Source of the DNA: Kaiparowitsia sp041742695
GTDB lineage: Bacteria > Cyanobacteriota > Cyanobacteriia > Elainellales > Elainellaceae
Direction of reading: 5' to 3'
DNA: 15,494 nt
Assembly: GCA_041742695.1 (NCBI GenBank)
Contig: JBGTOF010000439.1
Span: 1 to 15,494 of the forward strand
In this document: positions 1 to 7,611 of the stretch, in pieces
Layout: each line of letters opens with the position of its first letter
Position numbering within the stretch: the first letter of the stretch is position 1
Translations under genes and position numbers: made by a program
The notes under the pieces: model-generated
The model's input: only the letters and a program-made list of their open reading frames with translations
What the model was told of the DNA's origin: nothing
Databases searched by the model: none

Positions 1-2
1 GC

Positions 3-3000
3 GGTGAGGCACCGCTGTTTACCGAGTCGGTCAACGAGCTGGCGATGAGCGATCCAAGCGCCAATCAAGCCGAAGACTCGGTTGACGATTCATTTACCGA
101 AGAAGCACCAAATCAGGTGTTTGAAGACGAACCATCAGAGCCGCCTGTGCCGCCTGTGCCGCCGCCGATAGATTCGGCTACGTCCTCCCCTACTGACCGC
201 GTCCCCCCAGCGGACGCGGAAAAAAAAAAGAACCCCATCCTAAGCGACGCTATCGAGCAGCCCGGGGCTTTGGAGTTGCCGCTGACAACCGCCACCCCCG
301 ACGCTGACAACAATGCGCCAGGGTGGGCTATGGGCGATCGCTCCAGTCCACCAATCAGCCCACAGAGCGCAACCGCAGACTCGACAGGTGCCCCACCCCC
401 ACCAGTCCTACCGCCGACCGCCGAGCGGCTAGACGATTTGTTGGCGGAACTAGAGAACGCTAGCGGTCGCATCTACCCGCCGGATCGGCTAGTAACGTTG
501 GGCCAGCAAGGCAACGACCTGTTTGCAAACCTCGCCCCAAGCGATGCCGCTGCAGAAGATGTCACAGCCCGTGCAGTGAACAATGCATCCGCCGCAGATC
601 CATGGCGGCAGTTCGATGCCATGCCAAGCGACTCTGATCCTGCTCAGTCCCTCCCAACTGAGGAGGATGACTGGGCGACGCTGGCTGCGCTCTCCTCCTC
701 CTCAGAACCTGCTGTTGCAGCGTTTCCTAATCTTGACTTGCCACCAGAGTCAGAATCAGAGCCTGCCCCTGAACCGCACATTACCTTGGAGCGATCGCCC
801 GCCACTGAACCGTCACCCCTCCGATTGGAAGACTTGATCCTGGATTTGGGGCGATCGCTCGACCCTAACGAGTTGCCTTTATCTGCCTTAGATTTGACAG
901 AAGACTGGGGAGAGGCCGACAGAGCAGAGACGCCTCGGCTAGAGGATTTGGCGCTCGATTTCGGCACAGATGACGACACCCAACCCCACGCTGCACCACC
1001 CTCTACACCCCCCGACCCGACACCCAGCGAGGTCTCACAATCGGCTCGTCCGTCTGAGCCGTCTAGCGCGGTTCAGGAATCCACTGGGTTGTTCTCAGAC
1101 ATCTCAGCCCTAAGCGAAACGGCTGCTGCTGACAAACAGGACGCTGCATTGCTTGATCCGTCTCTCAAAATGGAATGGACTCTATCTGACGCAACGGCTG
1201 AATCGGTTGAGGCCGTGCCGCAGGCTGGCGAATCGGAAGACAGGGATGCTCCCCCCCTTGCTCGCGAGGCGATAAACAGCGGGGAAGATGATCTGGAGTT
1301 GATGACAGATTGGGAGCCCACACTAGACGATTTGCAGCAGGCTGTGGAGGAACTGGCGGCCCTTTCAGGCGGGAATGAGCCAACTGAATCTAAAACCAAT
1401 GCCGATGCCGCCTCAGGCAATGCCGTCTCGACCCTTGAGGACGGCTTGTTTAATGGCTTCAGCGCCTATTCTGCAACACTTGATCTAGAGGGCGATCGCG
1501 AATTGGCCGAGTTGTCCTCTCTGCGCCGTACGGAGGACGAACTCGATCTGCTCTTGCCCGACTTGGATGACCCCCTAGCGGATTCTCTGGCAGACCTGCT
1601 AACCGAGGAATCGACGCAAGCCCCCGATGTGGGAGCGGAACAGTCAACCATCAGTCCTACAGGAGCCGCCTCTCGCCCACGGGATATGCAGCAGTGGTAT
1701 CTGGGTCTCGACTTAGGAACCACCGGGATTTCTGCGGTGCTGCTCCATCGTCCCAGCCGTGCTGTGTATCCGCTTTACTGGTTAACGCTAGAGAGTGCAG
1801 GGTCTTTCTCTCTTGCCGCTGAACCGCTAGAACCCTCAGCCGAAAAAACGTTTCGACTGCCGCTGGCCGTATCTCTGCCACTGGCGGAAATCGGAGAGTG
1901 GAGCCGTCATCCTCAAATGCTAACGCTGGGCAACACGGCCCAACCCTATGGCGGCGCGGCGCATCTGCAGTTATCGGGTCTTAAACCCTACCTCAAAGCC
2001 GGAGTGCCCTACTATCTGCCAGAAATGGCTCATTGGGAGCCTGTCTTGCAGTGGACAGAGCAGCATGCGGTTCCACTGAGCACCTTGCATGAGGGCGTGC
2101 GGCTCCTGCTGTCTACCCTCACGTGGACGGCACCTGCTGTTGCCCCGTCTCGGGGTTTAGCGCTGACCTGCGGTGCCGTCGGGCTAGAGGATGCTGCTTT
2201 GCAGCAGGCGCTACAGCAGCTGTCGGCAGTGGTGGTGAGTTGCCCGAGCAACTGGCCTGATACCTATACATTTAACGTGCGGGAAGCTGTGCTGGCATCC
2301 CGCTTGGTTGGCCGATCGGAGCAGGTCTATTTTGTAGATGAGGCGATCGCCGCACTGCTCTCAGAACTGGGAGCAGACGACGGGGGCGCAGTGCACTTGC
2401 CGACTGGGCTAACGCAGAAGCCCGATCTCTTCCGCAGCGAGTGGCATGGGCAAACCCTCGTGCTAACTGCGGGTGCTGCCGTAACGGAACTGGCGTTGGT
2501 GCATGTGCCGACTGACTTGAGCCAACTGGCCTATGGCAATGCGTTAGGGCGATCGCTCCCCTATGGCGGTCATGCTCTCGATCAAGATATTCTGTGCCAA
2601 TTGATTTATCCGGCTTGGATTCGGCAAGCCAACCGTCTGCCCGAGCAGGCCGAGGTGGCTGAGCCCAGTGCCGACTCCTCCTGGCATCCCGATCCGGCTG
2701 TGGCAGCGGGCGATCCGTGGCGGGCTCTGCAGTGGGAGCAATTGACCCTACCTGCGGTGGGCGATGCGGATGGCGTCAATCGGCTGCACCTGCAGCGTCG
2801 GTTGCTGAGTGCTGCTGTGGGGCAGGGTTTGCTAGATGCGGCACGGCACCTGAAGTTGGCCTTGCAGCAGCGCGATCGGGTCCGGCTCACCATTGGGGGA
2901 CAGCAGCTGACTATCACTCGGCAAGACCTCGGCAGTCGGGTGCTGCTGCCCTACATTCAGCGGCTCAACCGAGAGCTCAATGCCTTGCTCACCCAGTCCG

Positions 3001-3629
3001 GAACCTCCGTGTTGGAAGTGAACCAAGTGCTCTGCACAGGGGGAACGGCTTCACTAGCGGCGATCGCCCGCTGGCTGCGCCAAAAGCTACCCAACGCCAC
3101 CATCATTCAAGACACCTATGCTGCCCCCTCAGCCCCCAACCTATTTCACGTGCCCACCTGCAGCCGGATAGCCTACGGCTTGGCTACTGTGCCGCTGCAC
3201 CCTCACATGGTGGACGGGTCACGTCACCAATACAGCGATTATTTCTTGCTGATGGAGCTGCTGCGGGTGTTTCCTGATGCGCCGATTACCCTAGGCAGCC
3301 TTATGCAAACGTTAGAGCGTCGTGGCATCCAAACCCAACGCTGCCAGCCCCACATCCTAGCGCTGCTGCAAGGGCACCTGCCGCCGGGCCTAGTGCCCCT
3401 CGAGCGCGACGGACACCTGCTCACCACTGAGTCGCAGCAAAACCCTGACTATCGCGCCTTGCTATCTGCGCCGCTTTTTATTCGAGTTAACGAGCAAACC
3501 TACCGACCTAATATGCAGCAATGGCAAATTGTGCGGCAGTACTTAGATAGTGTCATTGCGACCAGCCACCAAACGCTGGCAGAGCCGCTGTCCATCACCC
3601 TGGCGTTGGACGTGACAGCTGAGCCTTAA
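3..3629 (+). CDS. Giant Hsp70/actin-fold family protein with acidic disordered N-terminus (5'-partial)
   Basis: The first in-frame ATG is at 45, but the frame is open back to base 3 and reads as similar acidic protein, so the true start is probably outside the window. Residue numbers here count from the ATG at 45 (1194 aa). Residues 1 to about 545 are rich in Pro, Ala, Ser, Asp and Glu and look disordered, with proline runs near 30-45 and recurring acidic-leucine motifs such as LEDLILDLG and LEDLALDFG. An Hsp70-type ATPase fold starts near 549: the phosphate-1 loop DLGTTG is at 556-561, a connect-1-like VDEAIAALL lies around 764-772, and an adenosine-motif-like CTGGTASL lies around 997-1004. 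The phosphate-2 position (about 808-815) reads TAGAAVTE instead of DLGGGTFD, so ATP hydrolysis may be weak or lost. The last 135 residues resemble no peptide-binding domain I know. No signal peptide is visible. The 3' end overlaps the DUF3153 gene by 35 bp. Assignment to the fold is good; the function is unknown. Confidence 0.85.
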   Translation, partial: GEAPLFTESVNELAMSDPSANQAEDSVDDSFTEEAPNQVFEDEPSEPPVPPVPPPIDSATSSPTDRVPPADAEKKKNPILSDAIEQPGALELPLTTATPDADNNAPGWAMGDRSSPPISPQSATADSTGAPPPPVLPPTAERLDDLLAELENASGRIYPPDRLVTLGQQGNDLFANLAPSDAAAEDVTARAVNNASAADPWRQFDAMPSDSDPAQSLPTEEDDWATLAALSSSSEPAVAAFPNLDLPPESESEPAPEPHITLERSPATEPSPLRLEDLILDLGRSLDPNELPLSALDLTEDWGEADRAETPRLEDLALDFGTDDDTQPHAAPPSTPPDPTPSEVSQSARPSEPSSAVQESTGLFSDISALSETAAADKQDAALLDPSLKMEWTLSDATAESVEAVPQAGESEDRDAPPLAREAINSGEDDLELMTDWEPTLDDLQQAVEELAALSGGNEPTESKTNADAASGNAVSTLEDGLFNGFSAYSATLDLEGDRELAELSSLRRTEDELDLLLPDLDDPLADSLADLLTEESTQAPDVGAEQSTISPTGAASRPRDMQQWYLGLDLGTTGISAVLLHRPSRAVYPLYWLTLESAGSFSLAAEPLEPSAEKTFRLPLAVSLPLAEIGEWSRHPQMLTLGNTAQPYGGAAHLQLSGLKPYLKAGVPYYLPEMAHWEPVLQWTEQHAVPLSTLHEGVRLLLSTLTWTAPAVAPSRGLALTCGAVGLEDAALQQALQQLSAVVVSCPSNWPDTYTFNVREAVLASRLVGRSEQVYFVDEAIAALLSELGADDGGAVHLPTGLTQKPDLFRSEWHGQTLVLTAGAAVTELALVHVPTDLSQLAYGNALGRSLPYGGHALDQDILCQLIYPAWIRQANRLPEQAEVAEPSADSSWHPDPAVAAGDPWRALQWEQLTLPAVGDADGVNRLHLQRRLLSAAVGQGLLDAARHLKLALQQRDRVRLTIGGQQLTITRQDLGSRVLLPYIQRLNRELNALLTQSGTSVLEVNQVLCTGGTASLAAIARWLRQKLPNATIIQDTYAAPSAPNLFHVPTCSRIAYGLATVPLHPHMVDGSRHQYSDYFLLMELLRVFPDAPITLGSLMQTLERRGIQTQRCQPHILALLQGHLPPGLVPLERDGHLLTTESQQNPDYRALLSAPLFIRVNEQTYRPNMQQWQIVRQYLDSVIATSHQTLAEPLSITLALDVTAEP

Positions 3630-4329
3630 GCCCTATCCCCAACGCCACAAACCCAGCAATGATTAATGCCCCAATGCCCAACGGACTCGGCATCCAAAAA
3701 AGCACCTCGAGATGATTCACCTGCCCCGATGCCAGTCGCCATGTGAGGTGGTTGCGCCGCACCGTCTGGGGCTGCAGACTGTCGGACGTGACCGTAGCCC
3801 CCCAAGGCGTGGTCAGGCTAAATTCCAGATCTAGCAGGGCGCCTGGACTAACCAGCACCGCGCCCTCGGTGGTGAGAACCGCGAGCGATCGCAAATCTAA
3901 ATCATAAACAAGGCGATCGCGCTGCACCAGCAACAAATTACTCTCCTGCAACAACAGTCGAGACGAAATATCTGGCAGCGTTTGCGTCGCCTCAGACCCG
4001 GCATTCTCTGACGACTCGGGTGCGGCAAAAAATTGGTTAAACTTTTGCTCTAGTTCTTTGCCATTGTTAAACGGAATCGTCACCCGCAGCTCAGTCGGAC
4101 TGGATCGCCGCACTTGCCCCCCCAACGGCTTAGCTCGCTGCTCTAGGCTGCTTAACCAAGCGCGCGCACTGCTTCCATCAAATGCATTAAGCTGCTCACC
4201 CAGGCGAATATGCTGCACAATTTCGCCGTGGGTCTGGCTGGCATAATTAATCCCCACGTCGTAGCGAATGCAGCCCGTCAGCCCTAGCAGGGCAATACAC
4301 AAACAGACAAGAGTGAGCAGGCGCTTCAT
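3595..4329 (-). CDS. DUF3153 domain-containing lipoprotein
   Basis: A 244-aa protein beginning with a bacterial lipoprotein signal: Lys-Arg, a hydrophobic core and the lipobox LTGC with Cys20. The mature part begins IRYDVGINYASQTHGEIVQH and matches the cyanobacterial DUF3153 family as I remember it. A beta-rich body of about 190 residues is followed by one hydrophobic segment near residues 215-236 (GIGALIIAGFVALGIGL) and a short basic tail. The protein is therefore probably lipid-anchored at the N-terminus, held by a C-terminal membrane helix, and exposed outside the cytoplasm. No enzymatic residues are recognisable and the function is unknown. The ATG at 4329 is set by the signal peptide; no Shine-Dalgarno sequence precedes it, only a C/T-rich leader. 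The stop lies inside the 3' end of the convergent Hsp70-like gene. It is transcribed divergently from the GrpB-like gene. Confidence 0.85.
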   Translation of the reverse strand: MKRLLTLVCLCIALLGLTGCIRYDVGINYASQTHGEIVQHIRLGEQLNAFDGSSARAWLSSLEQRAKPLGGQVRRSSPTELRVTIPFNNGKELEQKFNQFFAAPESSENAGSEATQTLPDISSRLLLQESNLLLVQRDRLVYDLDLRSLAVLTTEGAVLVSPGALLDLEFSLTTPWGATVTSDSLQPQTVRRNHLTWRLASGQVNHLEVLFWMPSPLGIGALIIAGFVALGIGLKAQLSRPTPG

Positions 4330-4330
4330 A

Positions 4331-4372
4331 GAGGTTTGAGGGGTTGAGTGGTTTAAGAGGGTTGAAGAGTTA
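4331..4372. repeat. Degenerate GGTTGAG-type short repeat in the leader of the DUF3153 gene
   Basis: Directly upstream of the DUF3153 start, the plus strand carries near-repeats of an 8-base unit: GGTTTGAG, GGGTTGAG, GGTTTAAG and GGGTTGAAG. On the mRNA strand this is a C/U-rich leader without a Shine-Dalgarno sequence. It could be simple slippage-derived sequence or a binding site. I see no known motif. Confidence 0.5.
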
Positions 4373-4503
4373 GCATAGGATGCCTTGACCTGTGCAGATT
4401 ACCTGATTTTTGCCCTTACTTCTACCCTGGTTATCGTTACGAAAGGGAGACAGACCGTGGCATAAAATCATTAAGGACATGCTCCTCAGCGTCATGTGAG
4501 CCT

Positions 4504-5043
4504 ATGAATTCTCAAAATACCCTAGATGCCATATCGCTCTCTCCCCATAATCCTGAGTGGGCAGAAGAGTTTGAGCATGAGAAGCAACGAATTTGGCATC
4601 TCATTGGCCCAAGCATTATAGACATTCAACATATTGGCAGTACATCAATACCGAGTATTTCCGCTAAGCCGATTATTGATATATTGATTGCGCTAGTTCA
4701 GCCCGGTTTGACAGACAACCAAATTATTTCTCTACAATCCCTCGGATATCTCTATGAAGGACAGGTATTAGACCTTTTAGAACATCATTTTTTTCGGAAA
4801 GGTATGCCGCGCACACATCATATTCACATTGCAAACTTTGAAAGTGATTTTTGGCATCGGCACATCTTATTTCGAGACTATCTGCGTGCGCATATCAAAG
4901 AAGCGAAACGATACAATCAACTGAAACACGAGCTGGCTAAAACATTTGAGTTTGATCGAAAGAGCTATGCCATTGCCAAAACTCCATTAATCGAATCAAT
5001 TCTCATTAATGCTAGACATTGGGAGGCCACATTGAGCAATTAG
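4504..5043 (+). CDS. GrpB/UPF0157 family protein (nucleotidyltransferase-fold)
   Basis: A 179-aa protein, the usual size for the GrpB/UPF0157 family. Family hallmarks seen are an N-terminal PHNPEWAEEFEHEK (14-27), the core HIGSTSIPSISAKPIIDI (43-60) with the nucleotidyltransferase-like Gly-Ser and Asp59, and the later HHIHI (105-109). The family is related in fold to nucleotidyltransferases. Some members are fused to dephospho-CoA kinase, but the reaction of stand-alone members is not established. It is unrelated to the chaperone GrpE despite the similar name. The ATG at 4504 is the only good start and its ribosome site is weak. Base use is clearly AT-richer than the flanks (27 and 23 G/C in two 60-base lines at 4501 and 4621, against about 33 in ruvB) and there is no HIP1 site, suggesting recent acquisition. 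It ends at a strong hairpin terminator shared with the convergent EamA gene. Confidence 0.9.
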   Translation: MNSQNTLDAISLSPHNPEWAEEFEHEKQRIWHLIGPSIIDIQHIGSTSIPSISAKPIIDILIALVQPGLTDNQIISLQSLGYLYEGQVLDLLEHHFFRKGMPRTHHIHIANFESDFWHRHILFRDYLRAHIKEAKRYNQLKHELAKTFEFDRKSYAIAKTPLIESILINARHWEATLSN

Positions 5044-5165
5044 CCTTGAGATAAAGATGGAATGTGGTTTTCTCGTGTTCTATTTTTGCCTGCTTGAATA
5101 CTCACACTTGAAAAGTCTTGTGATTCATCTTTTCAGGCCTATGGTTTTAGTTAGAATGAATGAGC

Positions 5166-5202
5166 AAAAAGAGAGGCGGCCTCATAAGCAGCCTCTTTTT
5201 TT
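5166..5202. terminator. Bidirectional intrinsic terminator between the GrpB-like and EamA genes
   Basis: Stem AGAGGCGGC (5172-5180) pairs with GCAGCCTCT (5188-5196) with one G/A mismatch around the loop CTCATAA. Seven T residues follow on the plus strand (5196-5202) and five A residues precede at 5166-5170, which become a T tract on the minus strand. It lies 120 bp after the GrpB-like stop and just before the EamA stop, so it can end transcripts from both convergent genes. Confidence 0.85.
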
Positions 5203-5216
5203 GGCAAGTCATCCAA

Positions 5217-6308
5217 CTATGACGACTGAGACTTTTCTGCATCATTTGACACTAATTGTTGAGATAGTTTTCCAGTACTTATTGCGCCCACCCAAAAAGT
5301 CACTAAGAAAATTCCTATGAGCTGATGTCTGCTCTGAATCGTTTCTTGAATGAGCAGCCAAGCACTCACTGTGGTTAAAACAGGGCCAGTTGCACCAATG
5401 GTGGAGGCATAGGTTGCACCGACAGCCAAAATCCCAAAGTTGGTCAATAGAAACCCGATGATGCTAGTGATCGATAGAATGAATGCGCTAATCCATAGAT
5501 AAATCCACACCCCTGACACAATATGAATTTTGAGAGTCGGCAGGGCTGCTGTCAGTGCTGGCATCCAAGCTATGATTCCTAAACTTATGAGGGTAAAGGC
5601 AAAGATACTAAGGAATAGCGCAAACGTGAATGATACAGGATGTAAGCGTTCAGTTTGTGAGCAGATCTGGGTTAGAACTGCGTAGGCTGAAAACGCTATG
5701 CCTGCAATGGCTGCTGTAAGCGCTCCTAGAATAGGGTTGCCTTGAATGGCATCTTGAGTATTGGGAATAACCAGCACACATCCAGAATAAATGGTTAATG
5801 CGGCTAGGCTTAATAGAGGTGAGGGGCGATCGCCCAAGATCAGCCAACTGAGTAAGATCGTTGCGGTTGGGTATACAAAAAATACGGTTGTAGCAATGCC
5901 TGCCGAAATGTTTCCCAACGCTACATACATGGCAATTTGAGAGAGAAATAGTAAGCCGCTGCTCAATAGAATTCGTAATGTCAGTGTTCGCTTTGAAGGG
6001 TGACGTAATCGTTTCAAATCTTGCCATAGGTGCGGATGCAACCGGGGTGAGACGAGCCATGCTATCCCTAATAAAACTAATCCGACTCTCATCGAAAGGA
6101 TGAGAAGAGAATTGCCAACGCCTGGCTCAATAAATCCGCCAATTTGAATTCTTCCCAGCAGAGCTTGTGAATTAAAAATAATTCTGACTACAACATTTTG
6201 TAGCGATAAACTCAAGGATGCTACGAGCAGCATTAAAGAACCCTTCAGGAAGGGCGTGGGGAGGATGTCTTCATTTTTCTCGTGGACATTGGCCTTATTG
6301 TGCGACAT
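5217..6308 (-). CDS. EamA (DMT superfamily) transporter
   Basis: A 363-aa membrane protein with about ten hydrophobic helices arranged as two EamA repeats, roughly residues 22-181 and 194-345. Typical features are the end of the first repeat (TVFFVYPTATILLSWLILGD) and the matching end of the second (GATGPVLTTVSAWLLIQETI). DMT exporters of this type move small metabolites or amino acids across the inner membrane; the substrate cannot be read from sequence. The frame also permits a GTG start at 6347, but the ATG at 6308 has GGAG eight bases upstream and is chosen. A loop after the first helix (about 50-65) is longer than usual, and the N- and C-termini are polar. The gene holds one HIP1 site and is AT-richer than its neighbours. 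An operator-like inverted repeat lies 30-62 bases upstream. Confidence 0.88.
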   Translation of the reverse strand: MSHNKANVHEKNEDILPTPFLKGSLMLLVASLSLSLQNVVVRIIFNSQALLGRIQIGGFIEPGVGNSLLILSMRVGLVLLGIAWLVSPRLHPHLWQDLKRLRHPSKRTLTLRILLSSGLLFLSQIAMYVALGNISAGIATTVFFVYPTATILLSWLILGDRPSPLLSLAALTIYSGCVLVIPNTQDAIQGNPILGALTAAIAGIAFSAYAVLTQICSQTERLHPVSFTFALFLSIFAFTLISLGIIAWMPALTAALPTLKIHIVSGVWIYLWISAFILSITSIIGFLLTNFGILAVGATYASTIGATGPVLTTVSAWLLIQETIQSRHQLIGIFLVTFWVGAISTGKLSQQLVSNDAEKSQSS

Positions 6309-6315
6309 ATCGTTT

Positions 6316-6320
6316 GCTCC
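6316..6320 (-). promoter_or_regulatory. Ribosome binding site deciding the EamA start
   Basis: On the minus strand GGAGC is followed by eight bases (counting from GGAG) and the ATG at 6308. The longer GTG start at 6347 lacks such a site and would place coding sequence inside the inverted repeat. Confidence 0.7.
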
Positions 6321-6337
6321 AGTACGGTAAGGGGGCA

Positions 6338-6370
6338 AACTTTGCACAAACCTCGGAGGTATGCAAAGTT
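6338..6370. promoter_or_regulatory. Nested dyad, candidate operator upstream of the EamA gene
   Basis: A perfect 9-bp inverted repeat, AACTTTGCA (6338-6346) and TGCAAAGTT (6362-6370), encloses a second dyad ACCTC-G-GAGGT (6350-6360) with almost the same centre. The position, 30-62 bases before the EamA ATG, fits a repressor or activator site. It also lies 72 bases or more past the stop of the upstream hydrolase gene on the same strand, so a transcript hairpin is possible, but no T tract follows. Confidence 0.55.
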
Positions 6371-6441
6371 CTACATCCTAGCAACTGAAGCAAAACAATG
6401 CAGCGGGCGATCGCACGAGCAGCCTTGCACTCATCCTGACC

Positions 6442-7365
6442 CTATGTGAGGGTGTGCAGCAGCTGAGTGAGAAGGCCAATGGTGACGGCGGGTACTTCTA
6501 GATGGGGCGTGAGCCCAACGTCATCCAAAATTGTGAGCGACTGGATAGCGGTGGGGTTGAGCAGCCGTAGGCGATCGCCCATTTCCATAGGGGTGAGTTG
6601 CGACTCGCGGCCCCAGATCAGCGCAGTAGGCGTGGTGAGTTGAGGAATCAAATCTGCGAGATCAAAGCTGAGTTGCCCTTGCAAAAATGACAGGGCGGCG
6701 TAATCCGCATGAGGCTGCTGAGCCGATTGGGTATAGGCTTCTACCATTTCATCACTGACGCGGCTGGCGCGGGCAAACTGGCGCTGCTCTAAAAATGACC
6801 GGATGCTAAAGGGGTTGGCGATCGCTACCCAATAGAGCAGTTGGTTAATGCCTGCCACTTGAGAGATTCGGGCGATCAGGCTATCGCCATAGTCCACCCC
6901 AAAATCTGACAGCCCAGTGGGTGCGACCAAAATCAACGCTTGAAAGCGCTGGGGCTGAGCGATTGCCAGTTTGACTACCATTCCCGCTGTGAGAGACGAG
7001 GCAATTACCACCAACGGCGCATCTTCGAGTGCCGCCAGAAACTCTGTCAAGCTGGTCAGATAGTCGTCTAGCGTCAGACTGCGGGTGGGATGGTGCGATC
7101 GCCCCCAGCCCAGCAAATCGGGTGCGACCACGCGATAGCGCCCTGCAAACGCCGGATACACTTTTGACCACTCGTAGGCAGAGGACCCACCGCCAAAGCC
7201 ATGCAAAAATACCAGCGTGGGTTTTGTAGCTGTTGTTTCTGTCTTGTCGCCGTTCGATTTTTGAGACAGTGGGGCCATGGAATCTAACGGGGATGGGCTG
7301 TAGTAGACCAGGGAACCACGAGAGGTAGACACTGACCGAAGTTCACAACGCGGGGGGGTAAGCAT
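6442..7365 (-). CDS. Alpha/beta-hydrolase fold protein with degenerate catalytic motifs
   Basis: A 307-aa cytosolic protein with an alpha/beta-hydrolase layout: strand and oxyanion-loop motif LVFLHGFGGG (51-60), then YRVVAPDLLGWGRS (77-90), a nucleophile elbow, a helical cap (about 150-235) and a C-terminal strand with WGRESQLTP (251-259). The elbow reads IASSLTAG: Ser124 remains at the nucleophile position but both flanking glycines of GxSxG are replaced (Ala122, Thr126). The usual catalytic Asp of WGxxD is Ser255 (Glu254 adjacent), and the usual His after the late Gly is Leu285 in DVGLTPHLE. It may be a non-catalytic or altered member; the substrate is unknown. The ATG at 7365 has AAGGG directly abutting it, too close for a normal ribosome site. 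The next ATG (7278) would remove a conserved-looking beta hairpin, so the longer form is kept. Stop TAG at 6442-6444. HIP1 sites occur inside, as in native genes. Confidence 0.85.
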   Translation of the reverse strand: MLTPPRCELRSVSTSRGSLVYYSPSPLDSMAPLSQKSNGDKTETTATKPTLVFLHGFGGGSSAYEWSKVYPAFAGRYRVVAPDLLGWGRSHHPTRSLTLDDYLTSLTEFLAALEDAPLVVIASSLTAGMVVKLAIAQPQRFQALILVAPTGLSDFGVDYGDSLIARISQVAGINQLLYWVAIANPFSIRSFLEQRQFARASRVSDEMVEAYTQSAQQPHADYAALSFLQGQLSFDLADLIPQLTTPTALIWGRESQLTPMEMGDRLRLLNPTAIQSLTILDDVGLTPHLEVPAVTIGLLTQLLHTLT

Positions 7366-7611
7366 CCCTTGCCATATAAAGAACGTATAAAGTATACTCC
7401 GCCATTGTTAAGGTTCAGACAAGTCGCTTTGTATGACTTTACACAGGGAACTCTATCACTTCCGTAATTTCCCTAGGCGATAGATCCTGTGGGCAAGGGG
7501 TAGTGTGGCAGACTCCTCTCAATCTTGCATTCACCGGATAGCTCGTTAATGAAATTCCGGTTGGTTGCGGTTCACGGAAATTCCTGGATTAAGGTGATCT
7601 GGCGAAACCAG

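Noticed and set aside
4405..4440. TTGCCC ... TATCGT as a promoter for the GrpB-like gene
   Set aside because: Each box matches the consensus at only 4 of 6 positions with 16-bp spacing; this is not better than chance in such sequence.
5057..5320. 87-codon plus-strand ORF after the GrpB-like gene
   Set aside because: It runs through the bidirectional terminator and into the 3' end of the EamA gene on the other strand, has no family resemblance and no convincing ribosome site.
6309..6347. Longer EamA protein from the GTG at 6347
   Set aside because: The ATG at 6308 has GGAG at the right distance, whereas the GTG has none and lies inside the inverted repeat.
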